Source of the DNA: CAYVZU01 sp964455935
Lineage (GTDB): Bacteria > Fibrobacterota > CAYVZU01
Assembly (NCBI GenBank): GCA_964455935.1
Contig: CAYVZU010000144.1
Span: forward strand, 1-9,316
DNA: 9,316 bases
Direction of reading: 5' to 3'
Shown here piece after piece: positions 7,815 to 9,316 of this stretch. The position numbers were made by a program, and so were the translations under genes. Below the pieces are notes generated by a model that was not told the origin of the DNA, made no database searches, and saw nothing but the letters and a program-made list of their open reading frames with translations. Every line of letters starts with the position of its first letter. The stretch's first letter is position 1.

Positions 7815-8291
7815 TCAGCTTAGGGGTAGAAACCCGAAGGCTTCATGGCAAGGGGTCTTGATATCGAGGAATTTGAACGATAACTCGGAAGTCTGTCTTA
7901 CGGCACTATACAGCTTGATGTTCCTGGAATCAGAGGTAAGATAGCCATCTATTTCTTTTTCAACATCCGCCTGGGCGAAGAGCTTAATATCGTTGATGAC
8001 GATAGTGCGCTCGACGTCGGCGGGCACCGCCTTTTTCGCCAGAAGAATAGACATGATCTCGCCCGCGCGGATGGCATGATCGAAATTGAATGGAACTATT
8101 TGGAGATTCCGCAAAGGGAGCTCGGCATGCTTGCCTCTTACGCAATATTCGGCAACGGATATTGTCGAACACTTGAGAATTGTTTTCTCGCCAAGCAGAT
8201 GACGGAAATAGCCCTTGGCATTTTCATGCAAAGAGTCATTCTTGTTCAGGAGACGGATCAGAAAACTTGTATCGAGCAAGAAACTGCTAAT
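7815..8291 (-). CDS. PIN-domain ribonuclease, toxin-like (VapC-type)
   Basis: PIN domains are metal-dependent RNases, and small stand-alone ones are usually toxins of toxin-antitoxin pairs. With the start used here, the 158-residue product reads MSSFLLDTSFLIRLLN and carries the four conserved acidic positions: Asp7 (LLDTSFLI), Glu48 (ISVAEYC), Asp101 (INDIKLFAQA) and Asp121 (YLTSDSRN). The start chosen is ATT at 8291-8289. AGAGGGG lies 6 bases upstream of it, an in-frame TGA lies 12 bases upstream, and no ATG or GTG is available near the conserved first strand. The alternative, TTG at 8279, has no spaced Shine-Dalgarno and clips the first beta-strand. The gene begins one base after the stop codon of the neighbouring gene, so translation is probably coupled. 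It is AT-richer than the genes around it, consistent with an acquired cassette. Confidence 0.85.
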   Translation of the reverse strand: MSSFLLDTSFLIRLLNKNDSLHENAKGYFRHLLGEKTILKCSTISVAEYCVRGKHAELPLRNLQIVPFNFDHAIRAGEIMSILLAKKAVPADVERTIVINDIKLFAQADVEKEIDGYLTSDSRNIKLYSAVRQTSELSFKFLDIKTPCHEAFGFLPLS

Positions 8292-8292
8292 A

Positions 8293-9069
8293 TCAAGCCC
8301 CTCTCAGTTCGTGGAGCCAGGCGTCGGCATCAACAACACCTTCCCAACTACCCGTCGCTTTGTTGATTAAGGAATCAAGGTATTTCTCGTCATAGTCCGG
8401 CGCGTAATCGATGAACTCAAGAAACGACAGGGAGCCGATGTCTACTTCACCAGTTGCCGCATTCTGGCGGCCGGTGGCCCGCACACCCAATGGCTTGTAG
8501 AGCTGGTTCTGTTCGTAGTGCGCCAGCACTTCCTTGGGGGTTTGTACTCTAAAGGTAGCCAACCCCGGCACGCTTACATGCACATTGGGATTCGTTTTCC
8601 CACCCATGTTGGTAACGTCACCGTAGAAGTAGAACTCCGCTGTTACCCATTCGTCTTCAGCCAGATTGTATTGCGTGGTGGGGTCAATAATAAGTCGGTT
8701 CGTATTCGGGACCGAGGTGGAGACTTCAAAGCTATAGTTCTGCTTGCGCGCGGTTTCCTGAAGCGCAAAGAAGGCCTTGGCGGTTGGATATTCCAAAAAA
8801 TCGATCGCATTGTTTCCCTTTATCTGCCCCAGAATAGCATTGAACCCTATGATTACCTGCAAACTTGTCTTAAATACATGCCGTACAGAACCGTCCTTTA
8901 CTTCATAGGCCACAATTGGCCGGCTCTTGCGTTCAATTGCGGGGAAAAGAAGCTGCTCGGCTTGGTCAAGCATAAACCGCAGCTCGGAGATGTCGTAGGT
9001 GTCGGGTGTGAGTGCCAGCGGCCCCTTTTTTCCCGACACGTGAATTTCTATGTAGCCTTTGTTTTCCAC
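8293..9069 (-). CDS. Unrecognised ~258-residue partner of the PIN protein, candidate large antitoxin
   Basis: I do not recognise a named family. GTG at 9069 is preferred as start because GGAG sits 5 bases upstream (9078-9075). The frame is also open to ATG 9096, which has no Shine-Dalgarno and would lie at the predicted transcription start. The product is predicted soluble and strand-rich, with no signal peptide or membrane helix. The N-terminal section reads GYIEIHVSGKKGPLALTP, followed by a probable helix (YDISELRFMLDQAEQLLFP), then AYEVKDGSVRHVFKTSLQ and TAEFYFYGDVTNMGGK. The C-terminal tail LDSLINKATGSWEGVVDADA, then WLHELRGA, resembles the tails by which many antitoxins wrap their PIN partners. 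Its stop codon is one base from the PIN start, which makes a two-gene operon near certain. The antitoxin role is inferred from position and tail only. Typical VapB antitoxins are about 70-100 residues, so this would be unusually large. Confidence 0.8.
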   Translation of the reverse strand: MENKGYIEIHVSGKKGPLALTPDTYDISELRFMLDQAEQLLFPAIERKSRPIVAYEVKDGSVRHVFKTSLQVIIGFNAILGQIKGNNAIDFLEYPTAKAFFALQETARKQNYSFEVSTSVPNTNRLIIDPTTQYNLAEDEWVTAEFYFYGDVTNMGGKTNPNVHVSVPGLATFRVQTPKEVLAHYEQNQLYKPLGVRATGRQNAATGEVDIGSLSFLEFIDYAPDYDEKYLDSLINKATGSWEGVVDADAWLHELRGA

Positions 9070-9100
9070 AAGTTCTCCAGGACAGATCTTACCCATTAAG

Positions 9101-9106
9101 ATAATA
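9101..9106 (-). promoter_or_regulatory. Putative -10 box of the PIN-operon promoter
   Basis: TATTAT on the minus strand (9106-9101) lies 31 bases before the GTG 9069 start. It would place transcription initiation near 9094, inside the alternative ATG 9096, which supports the downstream GTG start. No good -35 box sits at 16-18 bases, so an activator-dependent or weak promoter, or a chance match, remains possible. Confidence 0.3.
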
Positions 9107-9171
9107 CTGAATAAACCGCCTGGTCATGGAATTTGGTCACTGCTTTCGACAATTGGGCTTTGGGCGGACGC

Positions 9172-9316
9172 CTAACTGTCGGCACCGGCGGTCCGCAACC
9201 AGGTGTTTCCGTTTTGATCCTGATGCAGCGGGAGGGCGGTGGGTGGGGTGGAACGGAGGTTTAGCCCATCTTCCGCAGTTGGCGGTGGAAAATTGCGATT
9301 TTGATTTGATTTTGCA
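9172..9316 (-). CDS. Possible C-terminal tail of a further gene, cut by window edge
   Basis: A minus-strand frame is open from the window edge to TAG at 9174-9172 (about 47 residues), with a low-complexity, proline-rich peptide ending LHQDQNGNTWLRTAGADS. No family is recognisable, and the AT-rich start near 9290-9316 looks non-coding. An imperfect palindrome (GCGGACGCC at 9164-9172 with GGCGGTCCGC at 9187-9196) overlaps the end. This may equally be intergenic sequence. Confidence 0.2.
   Translation of the reverse strand, partial: AKSNQNRNFPPPTAEDGLNLRSTPPTALPLHQDQNGNTWLRTAGADS

Noticed and set aside
8518..9099. 193-residue plus-strand frame
   Set aside because: It is antisense to the PIN partner gene. 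It has no Shine-Dalgarno and no recognisable motif, while the minus frame ends neatly at the PIN start.

Overview
The window comes from a Gram-negative bacterium with moderately high GC. The evidence for this is a predicted outer-membrane barrel of the PorV/UPF0164 kind, a periplasmic thioredoxin-fold protein with a signal peptide, and a standard bacterial SecA. The mix (PorV-like barrel fused to other domains, SAM hydroxide adenosyltransferase, GCFWC-type MsrA) suggests an uncultured candidate-phylum or deltaproteobacteria-like lineage. I cannot name the taxon from sequence alone.

Left block (1-1802, minus strand): the first 600 residues of SecA, cut by the window edge before the C-terminal domains. 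Next comes a gene-poor stretch (1803-2271) with a putative secA promoter and two diverged copies of an ~85-bp repeat. On the plus strand follow a 47-residue one-helix membrane protein (2272-2415) and msrA (2451-2999), probably co-transcribed. A tRNA-Met(CAT) gene lies on the minus strand (3115-3187) behind a recognisable promoter. A plus-strand gene for a secreted thioredoxin-fold protein (3317-3811) follows and ends at a nested palindrome (3869-3932) that looks like an intrinsic terminator.

Right block (3973-9069, minus strand throughout; read right to left): (1) a two-gene unit at 9069-7815, consisting of an unrecognised ~258-residue protein followed with almost no gap by a PIN-domain RNase with all four acidic residues. 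It looks like a toxin-antitoxin-type operon with an unusually large partner, and the PIN gene seems to start at a rare ATT codon. (2) A SAM hydroxide adenosyltransferase (DUF62) with an intact Asp-Arg-His triad. (3) Immediately downstream or overlapping, a ~1000-residue exported protein joining a PorV/UPF0164-type barrel, a TPR, a 5'-nucleotidase-like domain whose metal ligands are mostly replaced, and a TolB/PD40-type beta-propeller. Its start codon is unclear.

The most novel-looking items are the PIN plus large-partner pair and the four-part barrel/TPR/pseudo-nucleotidase/propeller protein. The far right (9070-9316) holds a weak promoter candidate and perhaps the tail of another minus-strand gene.
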